From Neoechinorhynchus agilis (lineage: Eukaryota; Acanthocephala), in the NCBI GenBank assembly GCA_051530055.1, contig CM121342.1:14818001-14882000 (forward strand): a stretch of 64,000 nucleotides of DNA, in the 5' to 3' direction. Of the stretch, positions 1-11,228 are shown one piece after another. Made by a program: the position numbers and the translations under genes. The notes beneath the pieces are model-generated. The model ran no database searches, was not told the origin of the DNA, and saw only the letters and a program-made list of their open reading frames with translations. The first letter of the stretch is position 1. Each line of letters begins with the position of its first letter.

Positions 1-828
1 TTAGATAATCACAATTCTAACTTTAGTACCCCAAAGGATTGTCTCTATAGGTTTAAAAAATGGTCCCTTCAGCGGTTCCCTGGGAAGTATCTGAAGATCC
101 GGAGTGTTGAGTACAACACTCATTGTCGTGTGCCGTTCAGGGTATTAAGTTATTTTATGGTTTCTTTGACCTAGATCGGTGGGTTGTGCGCCAAAGGAAA
201 ATTATCAACCGTATGAGGGGTGTTCACTGAATTCACCCAATCCGATATTTCGCCACAATCTCATACGCGTTTATCAATGTTTCAAAGTGATTTATTCACA
301 TTGATTAATTTTTTCACCACAAACAAGCAGTTATGAGTTTGTTTGTCGCCTTTGGTTACGGACTAATGCTCCTGATCTCAGTTTGAGCTAAAGTGTTCAA
401 ATTCACAACCGCCGATGCCTCACAATCAAAGGGGGCGAAATACCTCGTTGAAGGGGAGAGGAAACTCACTGACTAGTCCCGTCTTCCAGGGCGGTATCTG
501 ATTATCCGGATAAATTAGTACAAAACTCATAACCGAATGGAAAGGGTTTCAATCCACGATTGCCGATGACTCACAACCAAAAGGGCGAAATATCTCGTTG
601 AAGGGGAGAGGAAACTCACTGACTAGTCCCGTCTTCCCGGGAGGTATCTGATTATCCGGATAAATTAGTACAAAACTCATAATCAAATGGTTCATGGGAA
701 TTTAGCGTAGACCAGCGCTTCCTTGACCCAAATCTTTGGGCTGCGCGGCTGAGCCACGCATAAGATGTTAAAACCACAATTCTAACTTTAGTACCCTAAA
801 GGATTTTCTCTATATGTTTAAAAAACTG
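1..828. repeat. Direct repeats (1-60 and 773-828) bracketing SINE-rich DNA
   Basis: The first 60 bases recur at 773-828 with a few changes; both share CACAATTCTAACTTTAGTAC followed by an AAAGGATT motif and a run of A. They bracket about 710 bp that is mostly SINE sequence. This may be a local tandem duplication or two copies of a dispersed repeat. A shorter AAGGATTTTCTC motif recurs near 5955 and 37,113. Nothing here codes. Confidence 0.5.
355..765 (+). repeat. tRNA-derived SINE with two tandem body modules
   Basis: The head (about 360-410) keeps a degenerate pol III B-box-like GTTCAAATTC. It is followed by two tandem modules of about 149 bp (from 414 and 563), each with CGATG-CTCACAA, GAAATA, CTCGTTGAAGGGGAGAGG and an ATCCGGATAAATTAGTAC tail. 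A 3' part with CTTGACCC and GGGCTGCGCG follows. The same order recurs at 18,140-18,480 and 36,680-37,085, and a copy with a clearer tRNA-like head lies near 3030. Family assignment rests on these internal comparisons only. Confidence 0.65.
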
Positions 829-930
829 TTTATCTTTCTCATTAGACCTCAACGAAATTTGCCATCTACTGAGACTGTCGTTGTCGTCGTCGTTTGCCAC
901 GCATAGTGTAATTCGGTAGTTTTGTTTTAG

Positions 931-1932
931 ATGGAGCTGAGGGTTGCGCTAAAATACCGTCTTGGTCGCAAACTTGGGTCCGGTTCCTTTGGACACATTT
1001 ACATGGCTGAGGATGTTGATACCGGAGAACAGGTTGCGATTAAACTGGAAGAGACAAGGTCAAAGCATTTACAGTTGGCCGTTGAGAATCGAATATATTC
1101 GATCTTGCAAGGAGGTCTGGGTGTGCCAAGAATAAAATGGTTCGGGCAGGAAGGGGACTACAACGCGCTAGTGATTGAGCTTCTTGGACCAAGCCTGGAA
1201 GATCTGTACAACTTCTGCGGGCGTCAATTTTCCCTCAAGACTGTCCTAATGCTTGCTGATCAAATGATCAGTCGAATCGAACATGTTCATTCGCGTGGAT
1301 ACATTCATCGGGACATCAAACCAGACAATTTCATGATGGGCGTTCACAACCTAGGCAATATTGTCTATCTCGGGGATTTTGGTCTCGGAAAGCGGTATAT
1401 GGATTCTGGAACGGGTCGACATATACCCTATAGAGATAATCGTAGTCTCACCGGTACTGCCCGGTATGCGAGTATTCACACCCATCTTGGAATTGAACAA
1501 AGTCGGCGAGACGACCTTGAGTCTTTGGCGTATGTTCTTATCTATTTGAGACGTGGATCACTTCCCTGGCAGGGCATTAGAGCTCTTACGAAACGCCAAA
1601 AATATGAGAAAATAAGTGAAAAGAAGATGGCGACTAGTGTTGACGATTTGTGCAAGGGGCTCGAAGGTGAATTCGCGAGATTTACAGAAAAATGCAGAAA
1701 GTTGAAGTTTGATGAGAAGCCGAGCTATGAAGCGTATCGGGAACGATTTGGACGTTTATTTTGTGAAATGGGTTATTGCAAAGATAACGGATTTGATTGG
1801 ATCAACAAAGGAAGTGTGAGGCGAATGGAAGTCGTGAATTTTAGCCAACGAAAAAGAGAAGCAGAAGATGATGTAAATGTTCTTCACGAATGCCTTAAAT
1901 GTGCTGCCGGGGGTGGTCATGATGTCTGTTAG
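931..1932 (+). CDS. Casein kinase 1 (alpha-like), intronless
   Basis: This is a 333-residue serine/threonine kinase of the CK1 family, which phosphorylates acidic or primed substrates in Wnt, clock and vesicle pathways. The glycine loop LGSGSFG is at residues 15-21, the ATP lysine at 38 (VAIKLE), the catalytic HRD at 126-128 with K130 and N133, and DFG at 149-151. The CK1 signatures HIPYR-(D)-[10 protein letters not shown] and [11 protein letters not shown] are intact at 164-199, so the enzyme looks active. Length is close to CK1 alpha (about 337), but the last 40 residues are divergent. The CDS has no intron, although several genes here are split, so a retrocopy is possible. It starts at the first ATG after a T/G-rich leader, and an AATAAA lies just past the stop. 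The CK1 family is certain; the alpha subtype is an inference. Confidence 0.9.
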   Translation: MELRVALKYRLGRKLGSGSFGHIYMAEDVDTGEQVAIKLEETRSKHLQLAVENRIYSILQGGLGVPRIKWFGQEGDYNALVIELLGPSLEDLYNFCGRQFSLKTVLMLADQMISRIEHVHSRGYIHRDIKPDNFMMGVHNLGNIVYLGDFGLGKRYMDSGTGRHIPYRDNRSLTGTARYASIHTHLGIEQSRRDDLESLAYVLIYLRRGSLPWQGIRALTKRQKYEKISEKKMATSVDDLCKGLEGEFARFTEKCRKLKFDEKPSYEAYRERFGRLFCEMGYCKDNGFDWINKGSVRRMEVVNFSQRKREAEDDVNVLHECLKCAAGGGHDVC

Positions 1933-2689
1933 TCCAGAAAATAAAAAAAGTTTGAAAAGTTGACGGGCTTTAGAACGCGACTCGAATCACCCGCTGATTT
2001 TACCTATTATCTTAATCTTCTCATTGGTTAGCTAAAGAGAAAATTAAAAGTTAGATGTACAACTTATTCAGTTTATTGAATTTCAATGTGACTGCTGACA
2101 AACCAGCATTAAAAACTCGTCAAAGCCAAAATTATTACCCATGGTGAACAGAAGGAGTGCTGAGAGAAAAAAACTAAATCGTCAAATTTAAATTGAGTTC
2201 GGGTTTATTTTTAGAAATCATAACTTTTTCAGAAGGCACTGATTTTTCAGTAACGCTCTAATAAACTTCAAACTCATTGTTCAATTTGTAGCGCAAATGT
2301 AATCAGATTAGAATGTAAATTGACTACTGAGAAATCGTGTGAATACATCTTCTTGTTGGATACACCAATGATCATTATCGACTCATTTGATTTTAAATAA
2401 AATGTGAGATTCATAAGAAAGCATTTTACTTAGTTATTCTATCAAATAATCTATGAATCGACCTTATATTCGTCGGAATAGTGTTCTTACAAAATAAAAT
2501 GATTAAATATAACTTTACCAGAAAAAAGGGCAATTTTCAATGTATTGTATTACCAGGGTTGCCTATTTCGAGAATTTTGATTTCGTTCATGTCACTATCA
2601 TGAAGGACGTTCAATGAAGTATAGTAAAAATTCCGAGGAAACCATTTTCCCAACTTATAAACCGATACGATGATACTTTTGAGGAATGT

Positions 2690-2928
2690 ATATATTTTTA
2701 AGGTTTTTGAGCATAATCCCCTGGTTAACGATTCCTTTGTTATTAGGAAATATTTCGAAAGAGGAAACCACGCCTCATGCGGGTCATTGTTAAAGTGTTG
2801 TCTTCGCAATTTAATGTATGAAACACTTTAGCAATGACTTGCATGAGACGAGGTTTCCTCTTTCGAAATATTTCATAATAATAAAAGAATCTTTAACCAG
2901 GGGATTATGTTCAAAAACCATTCAGTAT
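2690..2928. repeat. Foldback (MITE-like) inverted repeat
   Basis: The left arm (about 2697-2795) and right arm (about 2825-2925) are reverse complements over nearly 100 bp. They share GGGATTATG, GAAATATTTCGAAAGAGGAAA and a GTGTT-AAAGTGTT stretch, with a loop of about 30 bp. The right arm differs by small indels. It encodes no protein. The structure is typical of a non-autonomous foldback DNA element; no target duplication was resolved. Confidence 0.6.
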
Positions 2929-3009
2929 ATATTTTTTGCTTATTCAAATGTTGCCTTTTTTCAAGGTTGATAATTTTTCCTTGGTCACACAGCTTACTGA
3001 TCTATGTCA

Positions 3010-3320
3010 AGGAGGCGCATAAAGTCACTTATGCCGAGGTGTTCTAGTGGACTAAAGATCTTGATCTCAGTTTGGGTCAAAGAGTTCAAATCAACGATCA
3101 CCGATGGCTCACAAATAAAGGGGACGAAATGCCACCAAAGGGAGGAAACTCAATAATGAGTCCAACCTTCCACCTTAGGGTTCATGGGAATTTAAGCTCA
3201 GACTAATGCTTCTCCAGACCGAAATCAATAGGCTATGCGCCTAAAGAAAAATTATCAGCCGTGAAAAAAAGTCACACTTAAAAAAACAAAAATAAAAATT
3301 ACCGGCTAGCCAGACTTCGA
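3010..3320 (+). repeat. SINE copy with the best-preserved tRNA-like head
   Basis: A GCCGAGGTGTTCTAGTGG stretch (about 3033) resembles a pol III A box, and AGAGTTCAAATC (about 3080) resembles a B box. The diverged family body follows (CCGATGGCTCACAA, GGAGGAAACTC) and then a 3' part with GGCTATGCGCC and ACCGGCTAGCCAGACTTC. The 3' part matches the ends of the copies near 35,940 and 48,050. This copy is the main reason for calling the family tRNA-derived. Confidence 0.6.
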
Positions 3321-6300
3321 AAAGTGTATATATATTAAACCTTTCGTCTAGCAGATTAAAACATTAATTTTTGCGAATAGAACTGAGCTGGTCATTAGAT
3401 TCATGTTGATGTTTCAAGAAAAATCGTTATGGAGTTCAACACGATTGAATCAAATATACAATTTAAATTATTAAAAAGTTGTGTCGTCAGATCTCGAAAA
3501 AATCTGTGGAATTTAGATCGACGAACGGCTTTAATAGTGTATAATGCATCCTTCTTTAAAGGAAAATTTCATCCACAAAATACAATCGTCCTTGGCTTTC
3601 TAAGGAACTTCAGAAATATAAGTCAAGAAATGGACTTTGGGAAGAACAATTCAAGCGAAGAAAGGCGAAAATGAAAAGCAGGGGTAGATTTTAGAATAAA
3701 AGAAGGATGGAAACTTTGGAAACCGTACATGTGAGAATAGTGGTTGAGAAATGTAATCGGACGCGACGAAATAGAGAAAAGGTATAAAAAAGGTTAATGG
3801 GAAGAGGGACGAAATAGGAGTTTAAAAGTTGAAAACGGGAAAATGAGAAAACTTTGCGGGAAAGGTCAAACATGGGAATAACAAGGTTCTAAAGAATACA
3901 GATAAAGTTGAGAGAGGTGCAAGAGAAGAGTACTGGAGAAAGGGTGAAAAAGATCGAAGTCTATTAAATGGGGTAGGTTAATGAAAAGTGCCAAAAATGA
4001 ACATTTATGGTGAAAAAATTAAAAGAATTTATTAGATCCGATATTTCGGAGCCACAGTCTTGTACTCGTTAATGAAGGTTGCTGATTTATCACTTTGAGA
4101 ACTTTTTTACGCCATAAACAAACATGAATAAAAAAGGGATATCGAAAAAAGTTAAAAGCAGGTGCAAAAAGGTTAAATCAAAAATTCTTGTAGATACTTT
4201 AGAATACTCATTTGGGAGGTGTTCATTAATTTATTATGAAATATTTCGTGAGAATTTTCCCCGCATAACACCAAAAGCAAACAACCGCAACAGAGATCTA
4301 AACGAAGGGGCAAGGAAAATCTTCACTAAATATTTCATTATAAATTGATGGACAATTCATTGACCGTGGGCATAGCTCGCCAAATAAGGATACTATTCTC
4401 CCCGAGGAAAATTCTCGGTGAAATTGAGACTTTAGAATGCAAAATGACCATAGCAAACGAAACAAAGAACGTTTGAAAGTAGGAATGTTTTGAGAATTTA
4501 AAGTGAAAGCGAATTGGAGAAAAGAAATTGACGGTCGACGAAAAACGATTGAAGGGATTAAAGGTTATAAACAAAAGTTTGAAGATTGAACTGATCATAT
4601 TGGTTGTTTTGTGGCGTAGAAAAATTAAAGTGATTTTATTTTAAAATCCGATATTTCCACACAATCTTGTACGCGTTTATTAAGGTTGTTAAAGTGTTTT
4701 ATTCGCATCTATAAACAAAAGTAGTAGCAATTAAAATGCGTTATATTCCTTATTTTCGTGACTTTTTGCAGGAAAATCGGTATAGAATTAGTTAAATTGT
4801 ACGATGGTGCACCTACCATTCGATGAAAAATTTCACTACCTCCTTTCCACTATAGTTATTTATTTATTTGATCACGCACGCATACTGTTAGTTTAAGAGT
4901 TGTTTTCTTCAGATTGAGTTGATTGGTCTTACGACATCTTCTTTTGGGCCTCTTGGCTATATTCCTTTTTTTTAGGAGCCTTTCGGCTGACCTGCACACA
5001 TCGGAGGCGCTTAGCCGCACTCGAAGGGACAGGGCCAACCCACTTTTTTGTGGGCCTATGTGTGATTTCAAACTTGACCCCGCCTCTTCCAGTAGCCTCG
5101 CACACCCGTGGAACCCAGCGACCGGTGGCGTTGAACCTTCGACATATCGAGCACATTATGAACGCGCACACCACACGGCCACTGAACTTCCGCACAATGC
5201 ACCGCTTTGAACATGTTTATTTTTTAAGCGCTCCATAGAAGATAGAGAATTATTGTTTAGATGTCGTCTGATTTTTTATTCCATCGAAAATGTCTATTAC
5301 TAACAAACTGGTGATGAACCCTACGAGGTTCGAAGCGTCTTTAATCGAAACAATCATTTACCGGGTGTAGACTCAAAATTCGTTCTTGGTACATTTACCG
5401 CATTTGATAAGCTTCCTAGTGTTCGTATTTGATTCAAAGGAATATATTTAAGGATTTATAATTGTCGAGAAAAGTCATTTTTGGTCTACAACGTCCATCC
5501 TTTACGCATTCCACATTGAAACTTCACTTCCGTTTTCTCTAGATTGCAATACTCGTTTGCACTAACGAGATATTGTTTTAATGTTTGCTGTAGCTTTATT
5601 TGTAGCTTGTTCGATTATCATCCATTTTTAGTAAAAATGAGTTGAAATCCTCTTAAAAATACGAACAACGCTAAAAAAATTAAACTAATTGCTACTATTT
5701 TGTTTTTAGGAAAATAATTAATACATTACAAATTTAGAAAATCTTAAAAAATACATAATAATGGGACGGTACGGGGTTAGCAATTTTTAAAGCCACATTA
5801 GACTTCATAAGATTTCAAAACAAGTGTACATCCTGATTTTATTTCAAACCGCGACAAAATGTTATAAACATTTTATTGAAATATTTTATGATCCGCGTAA
5901 TATCTTATTCAATATATTTTATTCGGGATTATGATCGCCACATCACCAAGCCCGAAGGATTTTCTCTTGATGAGCTTTGTAGGCATTCTCCACAACCTTG
6001 TTTGCGTAATTAGCCATTACTCTTTAAGCTGTTTTCATCACTAACTGACATTTTCTAATTTCGTTACACTAAATGAAGATGTGAAACTTTGGCGGAGGGG
6101 TGCTGTGTAACAAGACTACATCGCTCCATTAACCTTCTTTATGTTTCGGATGAATATCTTATTTCAAAAGGAATAAAAAAGTACTGATGACAACATATGA
6201 ACATCTTTATTCTCCATTGCCTCGAGGACCCAGCATTTCCTTCTTTGGAATCGTTGATTCTCTGATAAAAATAGTTGGCTGCTTCACACACGAATATTTT

Positions 6301-7107
6301 GGTTTCCAACTATGGACGAATTCAGAAAAACATGAAGTAACAAGGGCTGCATGGGTATCCTTGATGCGAACTTCCTTTTAGTTCAAGCCTAAACAATGAA
6401 TAAAGCCTCATAAAATCTAATTTAAGTCAAACTTTTTTTGGCAGGAAACAATAATAAATTTATTGCATCAATGGAGCATTTATAAAAAGGCTTAATAATA
6501 CCTTTTAGCCGCCATTGCTGAACGCCCATGTATGTCTCAAGAATACTGCTATTCATGTAAGCGGACTTTGCTTCGATAAAATATTGTCCTACTTTTTCTT
6601 GTAGGCTTCTTGCGATTCTCGGTTCAGTTCTATTCGGTAGCTGCTCTACGTGTGAGCGAAATCATAGAGGCGAAACTACTCTCGATAGACTCATTGCAAT
6701 GCTCACTAACAAGAAGATGAATGCCATGTTCCTTGTGGGAAAGAGAGGAAAGTCCGAACCGATCGTCCAAAGTGTCAATTTCAGACAGTCGTCTGCTGGA
6801 CCCAGTAGAGCTCAGTTATATGCAGGATGATGATGAGATACGATGCAAAGTTAAGCTAAATAGAATTCGTCTGTTAACGATATACAAATGGTTTAATTAG
6901 CAAATGCAACGGGGGTTAACATATTCATGTATGTCGGGTAAAATTGCTAACCAATAATTTTAGAATCCAAGTACCTTTTTTGCTTGTTCGTTAACAAACT
7001 TTTCTGCGTTTTATTCATTCAACGTTTTACGGGGCTACATTCATTTTTCTAAGGAAAAAATACCTTCAGTTATACTTCATTGATTCAAAAACAAAAACTT
7101 CAGTTTC

Positions 7108-8796
7108 CTAGGACGACGTGAACTTTGTCCCTATAGCCAATACAATATTTCGTGGATTAAATCCTGCTTTAATAATTTCAGCGCTTCTTGACTCATATAC
7201 GCATGCAGGTTCAATTTCGATGTATGTTGTCTCGATCTTCACCAAGTTCTTCAACTTCCAAATGCAAACTTTACCATCAGAACTGCACGTTACTGTCCAA
7301 ACGTTTAAGAGATTTCTTTTTCCGTGAAATCGTGAAAAACAAATGGAACGCACGGGGTGTGAGTGAGCATGGATTATACGAAAATATTTGTTATCGGATG
7401 AACGTATGTCATAGAAAACTGTTGATCCATCTCGAAGACCGCAAAGTATATACCTTCCACAGCTAGAAAACTCAATGCATTCGGATCGGGAGGGCAAAGT
7501 GTCGAATTGCCGTGCCATCGGCTGATTTTCGCGTGGTTGAACAATCCATAGGACCAGTTTTCCACGGATACAGGAGGAGGCTAACAATGTTCCGTTCGGA
7601 TGAAATTTCACTTGTCGAACAGGAGAATCGTGTTGAATCCAAATCGCGATCGAATAAACCTTATCTTCCGTCCATATACGAACTGAGCGATCAAAACTGC
7701 CAGAAGCAAAATAAGTTCCTATTGGTTAGGGATTGTTTAGATATGTAAGATGTCGACAAAACAACTATACCACCTCAACAAATTCGCCACATTAACTGGT
7801 TTTTCTCAAACAATCCTTAACTGATCTAAAGGACTAAAATCGATAGAGCTAACCGTCTCATAGTGCTGTTCATGGATCATCGTACAAGTTAGCGACTTTA
7901 AATCCCACGCAAAGATTTTTCCGTTCATGAATCCACTCAGCAGTGACTTTTCATTGTTACTGAAACATAGAGCAGTCACGGGACCACGAATTCGGTCTTC
8001 ATCTTCTATAACCGAAAAGTCTTCGGCAACACTATCGGGATTTTTGTGAACATTCATTATTCGAATAGTTGAATCGGTCATTCCAAAAGCCACACGTTCA
8101 AAAGTTGGCGAGAATTCACAACAAATGATACAAGTTGAAGGGCATGATAGATTTAACAAGCAACAGGATGGAACGTTCTCGGGTTTATCAGCTTTTTCTA
8201 TCTCAGAGTCAAGAAAAGATTGAACTTCATTTTCATGCTCAATCCTCCTTTGTCTCGGCGCATCATTAAATTCAACGGGTCCATTATCGTCACAAGGTTT
8301 GTTTTCTCCGAAAACGATAGCTGAAATAAGTTGATAAAAGGCCGGATGATTTGCATTGAATGTGTGATGAACATGTTCACGTATTGTAGAAGGTTCTTCA
8401 ACCAATCTCAGACCAACACTCTCTAGCGGTTAAGAATAGTTGATTTAGTTGTAAGTTCGTAGGACAGTGGAAGTACCATTCACCATTCGACGAATAATTG
8501 CCGATTATATCCTCTAAAATCTTGAACTCAGCCGTTGGATCATCGGATTTGAACCTGTCAACAATATAATGTGCCATCTCAGTGCTCACCTCAGTTGCCT
8601 TTAAGCATATTCTGGCTAAAGAAGCGAACAGGAACCAATCGCGTTCAGTCGCACTCACGTAGTCCATTGCGTCCACAACTGATTTAAGAATGCTGAACGA
8701 ATTGGTGAAGTCAACGATATCTCGTAATGTAAGAGAGATCTGCTGATTGGCGGGTGGAGGAGCGATTGATTTGTTCGGAGGGAATCTAGGTCGCAT
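7108..8796 (-). CDS. TAF5, TFIID subunit with WD40 propeller
   Basis: This is a TFIID scaffold subunit. The N-terminal exon (8405-8796) holds a helical region that fits the TAF5 NTD2 domain. WD40 repeats follow: a DSTIRIMNV strand, then SLTCTMIHEQHYETVSSIDF, aligning with TAF5 TFTCLVGYKGHNYPV, then ASGSFDRSVRIW, FHPNGTLLASS and further blades. The end, FNPRNIVLAIG, matches the TAF5 tail (FTRRNLVLAAG). Two interruptions split the frame. One at 7720-7826 is a TA-flanked inverted-repeat intron (own entry); removing it gives FSPLGTYFASG, the same spacing as human FSPYGYYFVSG. The other, near 8398-8440, is a frame change I could not resolve; it may be a tiny intron or a sequence error. The start is the ATG at 8796, just after a TTTCAG. 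The N-terminus is shorter than usual: no LisH was seen. Confidence 0.82.
7720..7826 (-). mobile_element. TA-flanked inverted-repeat element acting as TAF5 intron
   Basis: Read on the minus strand, a 105-bp element (7722-7826) has imperfect terminal inverted repeats: GTTAAGGATTGTTTGAGA near one end, and the reverse complement of the other end gives GTTAGGGATTGTTTAGA. TA lies on both sides (7827-7828 and 7720-7721). Removing the element plus one TA (107 nt) restores the TAF5 frame and conserved spacing. The obvious GT-AG pair (GTTAAG to CAATAG, 103 nt) leaves the wrong frame. The insertion looks like a miniature DNA transposon removed by non-GT-AG splicing. Confidence 0.65.
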
Positions 8797-8859
8797 CTCT
8801 GAAATTTCAAGAGAGAACCTTCTCGTTTTGACTATGATTGAAATGTGAAAATTGTTCAA

Positions 8860-9837
8860 TGTTCAGTTTATTTGATAGTTCTGATACAATCACCACCGTC
8901 CGTCGCAAGTTTTTAAATATGTGAGTTCGTGTAACCTTTAAAAAACTTACAGAAATATCGGGGAAATAAATTAGTAAATATTTGAATCTGCAGTGGATAA
9001 ACTAAGAAAAAGAAAGTTTCTTTTCCCCCGAAGTTAATAATTGGAGACAAGATGAATAGTGAGGAATGGAGTGAAAACACTGGGTTGGAATATAAGCGAA
9101 ATTATTTGAAGATTGAATTATTAATGTTTATACCTGAAAATTGAAGTAAAATATTAAGTCCAATACTCTTAATACTTTAAAAACCTTCTAGAAAAAGGCA
9201 CGAGATTGTGCGCCCCTCAAAAATATCGGACCAAATAAATTACAACGCCGAAATCGAACGAAGAATCGGAAAAGAATAAGATATATGCTAAAATGATGAA
9301 AGAAAGACAAACGTGAAGAGGGTGGAAGAGCAAGAATGAAATTTGAAAAATTTACGAAAGCGACTTTCGGCTGAATCGAAATAAAGTGAAGAACTAGATT
9401 GAGGTCAAAAGATACCTGGGAAAAACAAGAAAAATGTTCATTTTAAAAAGTCAAGTCTCACGAGTTGAACAAAAGGATTGAAAGGTTAAATAGACAACAG
9501 AGTCGAAAAAACCCATAGGATTTGTAGGTCATTTCGGTCCTTGAGCGTGTAAATGTCTCCTACACTTTTTGATTTTCATTAAATTCAGTGTTCAGTCCTT
9601 CACTGCCATTTTTCCCTATAATGTTCATTTGTTGAGATTCCGTTCAATCTTATTTTCCCAGTCATTTTTACATAGCGATCAAATTGGCGTAATTTCGATC
9701 GTATGACTTTTAGGTATTATTTTAAAACCAATTGCCGTAGGTGTGTCAAAAATTTAAATATATTAGTTGAAGTAATGTCGCTTAGTTCATACGCTCAGCA
9801 ATTGACTCACTATTCGTTTTTATAAAGTGCAAGAGCA
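8860..9837. other. Gene-free, purine-rich spacer
   Basis: No gene is visible. From about 9020 to 9500 the + strand is strongly rich in A and G, like 3640-4600. An inverted copy of the ATCCGATATTTC dispersed repeat sits near 9195-9235. Both regions may carry copies of one old non-coding repeat in different orientations. Confidence 0.5.
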
Positions 9838-10640
9838 AACAATAATCACCAACTTTCTCACTTGATCGGACCCGTAATTCACTCCGAAATTAACATCAAC
9901 ATTCATTTAACCTGTTCGGAACTCGAGTTTTCCCGAGAACCAAAAGGTACATTGATCCTCTTCTTTGTTCAATAATAAAACGTTTTATTATTATATTGCC
10001 AAATCTTTTCTTGTATAATTACCAGAAACGAACCAAAGGAAAGACCCAACACCATAAACTCTCCTTTAAACAATAATCACCAACTTTCTCACTTGATCGG
10101 ACCCGTAATTCACTCCGAAATTAACTTAACATTCATTTAACCTGTTCGGAACTCGAGTTTTCGCGAAAACCCAAAGGTACATTAATCCTCTTCTTTGTTC
10201 AATAATAAAACGTTTTATTATTATATTGCCAAATCTTTTCTTGTATAATTACCAGAAACGAACCAAAGGAAAGACCCAACCTTATAAACTCTCCTTTAAA
10301 CAATAATCACCAACTTTCTCACTTGATCGGACCCGTAATTCACTCCGAAATTAACTTCAACATTCATTTAACCTATTCAGAACTTGAGTTTTCCCGAGAA
10401 CCAAAAGGTACATTAATCCTCTTCTTTGTTCAATAATAAAACGTTTTATTATTATACTGCCCAATCTTTTCTTGTATAATTACCAGAAACGAACCAAAGG
10501 AAAGGCCCAACGCCATAAACTCTCCTTTAAATAATAATCATCGACTTTCTCACTTGATCGCACCCGTAATTAACTCCGAAATTAACATCAACATTCATTT
10601 AACCTGTTCGGAACTCGAGTTTCATTTAACCTTTTTAGAA
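9838..10640. repeat. 231-bp satellite, about 3.4 units
   Basis: Units start near 9838, 10,070, 10,301 and 10,531 with CAATAATCACCAACTTTCTC (the last slightly changed). Each full unit carries CTCCGAAATTAAC, TTCGGAACTCGAGTTTTC and a perfect palindrome around AATAAAACGTTTTATT. The first unit and a half (9838 to about 10,106) is missing from the second duplicated block, so the recent block duplication began inside this array. Confidence 0.85.
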
Positions 10641-10793
10641 CTCGAGTGTTCGTGAGCTAAAATTTGCCCAGTTAGAAATTACGATTCGTAGGCGATTTAG
10701 TTGACATATTTTTTGAAATTACGTAACGATATTTGTCTATTTTATGGAGTTTATCATCGCAAAAAGACGGTTGCGTGTAGGATTGCATTATTC

Positions 10794-10923
10794 GCTTGTC
10801 GACACCAGATGGAGATCGCATTAAAGACGAATATATTTTGACTGATTGAATTGAGAATGACTGAATCAGTCAGTCGAAATGTATTGGTCTTCAATCCGAT
10901 CTCCCTCGGATGTTGACAAGCGA
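10794..10923. repeat. Foldback element, arms about 55 bp
   Basis: CGCTTGTCGAC at the left pairs with GTTGACAAGCG at the right, and similarity runs through GGAGATCG, GAAGAC-like and GACTGA motifs to a short centre near 10,860. Arms are about 85% complementary. No coding capacity; it looks like a small palindromic MITE. The same element occurs in copy 2 at about 27,739-27,868. Confidence 0.65.
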
Positions 10924-11228
10924 CCTAAATAACACCAAACTTACTTTCGTTATAGTTTTTAGCTATAAATTATCAGTGGTTTAAACTAAACGTAAAGTAC
11001 ACAGCGTCTCGATCAATATATTTATTAAAAGATTTATTTATCCTTCGATATACTAATAATTTAAATTTAGTGCTGAAATTTCGAGTTTAAATCTAAGTGA
11101 TCGTACACGAACTAATGAATTTTATGAGATTGCTGATGCTTTTAAGCCTCATGCCGAGAAACCATAATACATAATTTGCGTTTATTTTATAATTTGCAAT
11201 TAAATTGTTTTATACAACATATTTAATT

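Larger units (their letters stand above)
1933..7107. other. Gene-poor repeat-rich interval
   Basis: No convincing gene is visible in these 5.2 kb; the open frames are short and lack family motifs. The interval holds a foldback repeat (2690-2928), a SINE (3010-3320), a purine-rich tract (about 3640-4600), two copies of an ATCCGATATTTC repeat (near 4037 and 4648; another at 240), and a GC-rich patch (4960-5230) that may be an old retroelement piece. Confidence 0.6.

Noticed and set aside
3030-3110. Possible tRNA gene
   Set aside because: A- and B-box-like sequence is present but no cloverleaf with a paired acceptor stem could be drawn, and it continues into the SINE body.
4929-5238. GC-rich patch with overlapping frames on both strands
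   Set aside because: Frames have cysteines but no spaced zinc motif or family match; it is more likely an old retroelement scrap.
6640-6850. A GAGGAAAGTCCGAACC motif like the CR-I core of RNase P or MRP RNA
   Set aside because: No matching CR-V segment able to form helix P4 and no other conserved block were found downstream within 250 bases; one motif is not enough to call an RNA gene.
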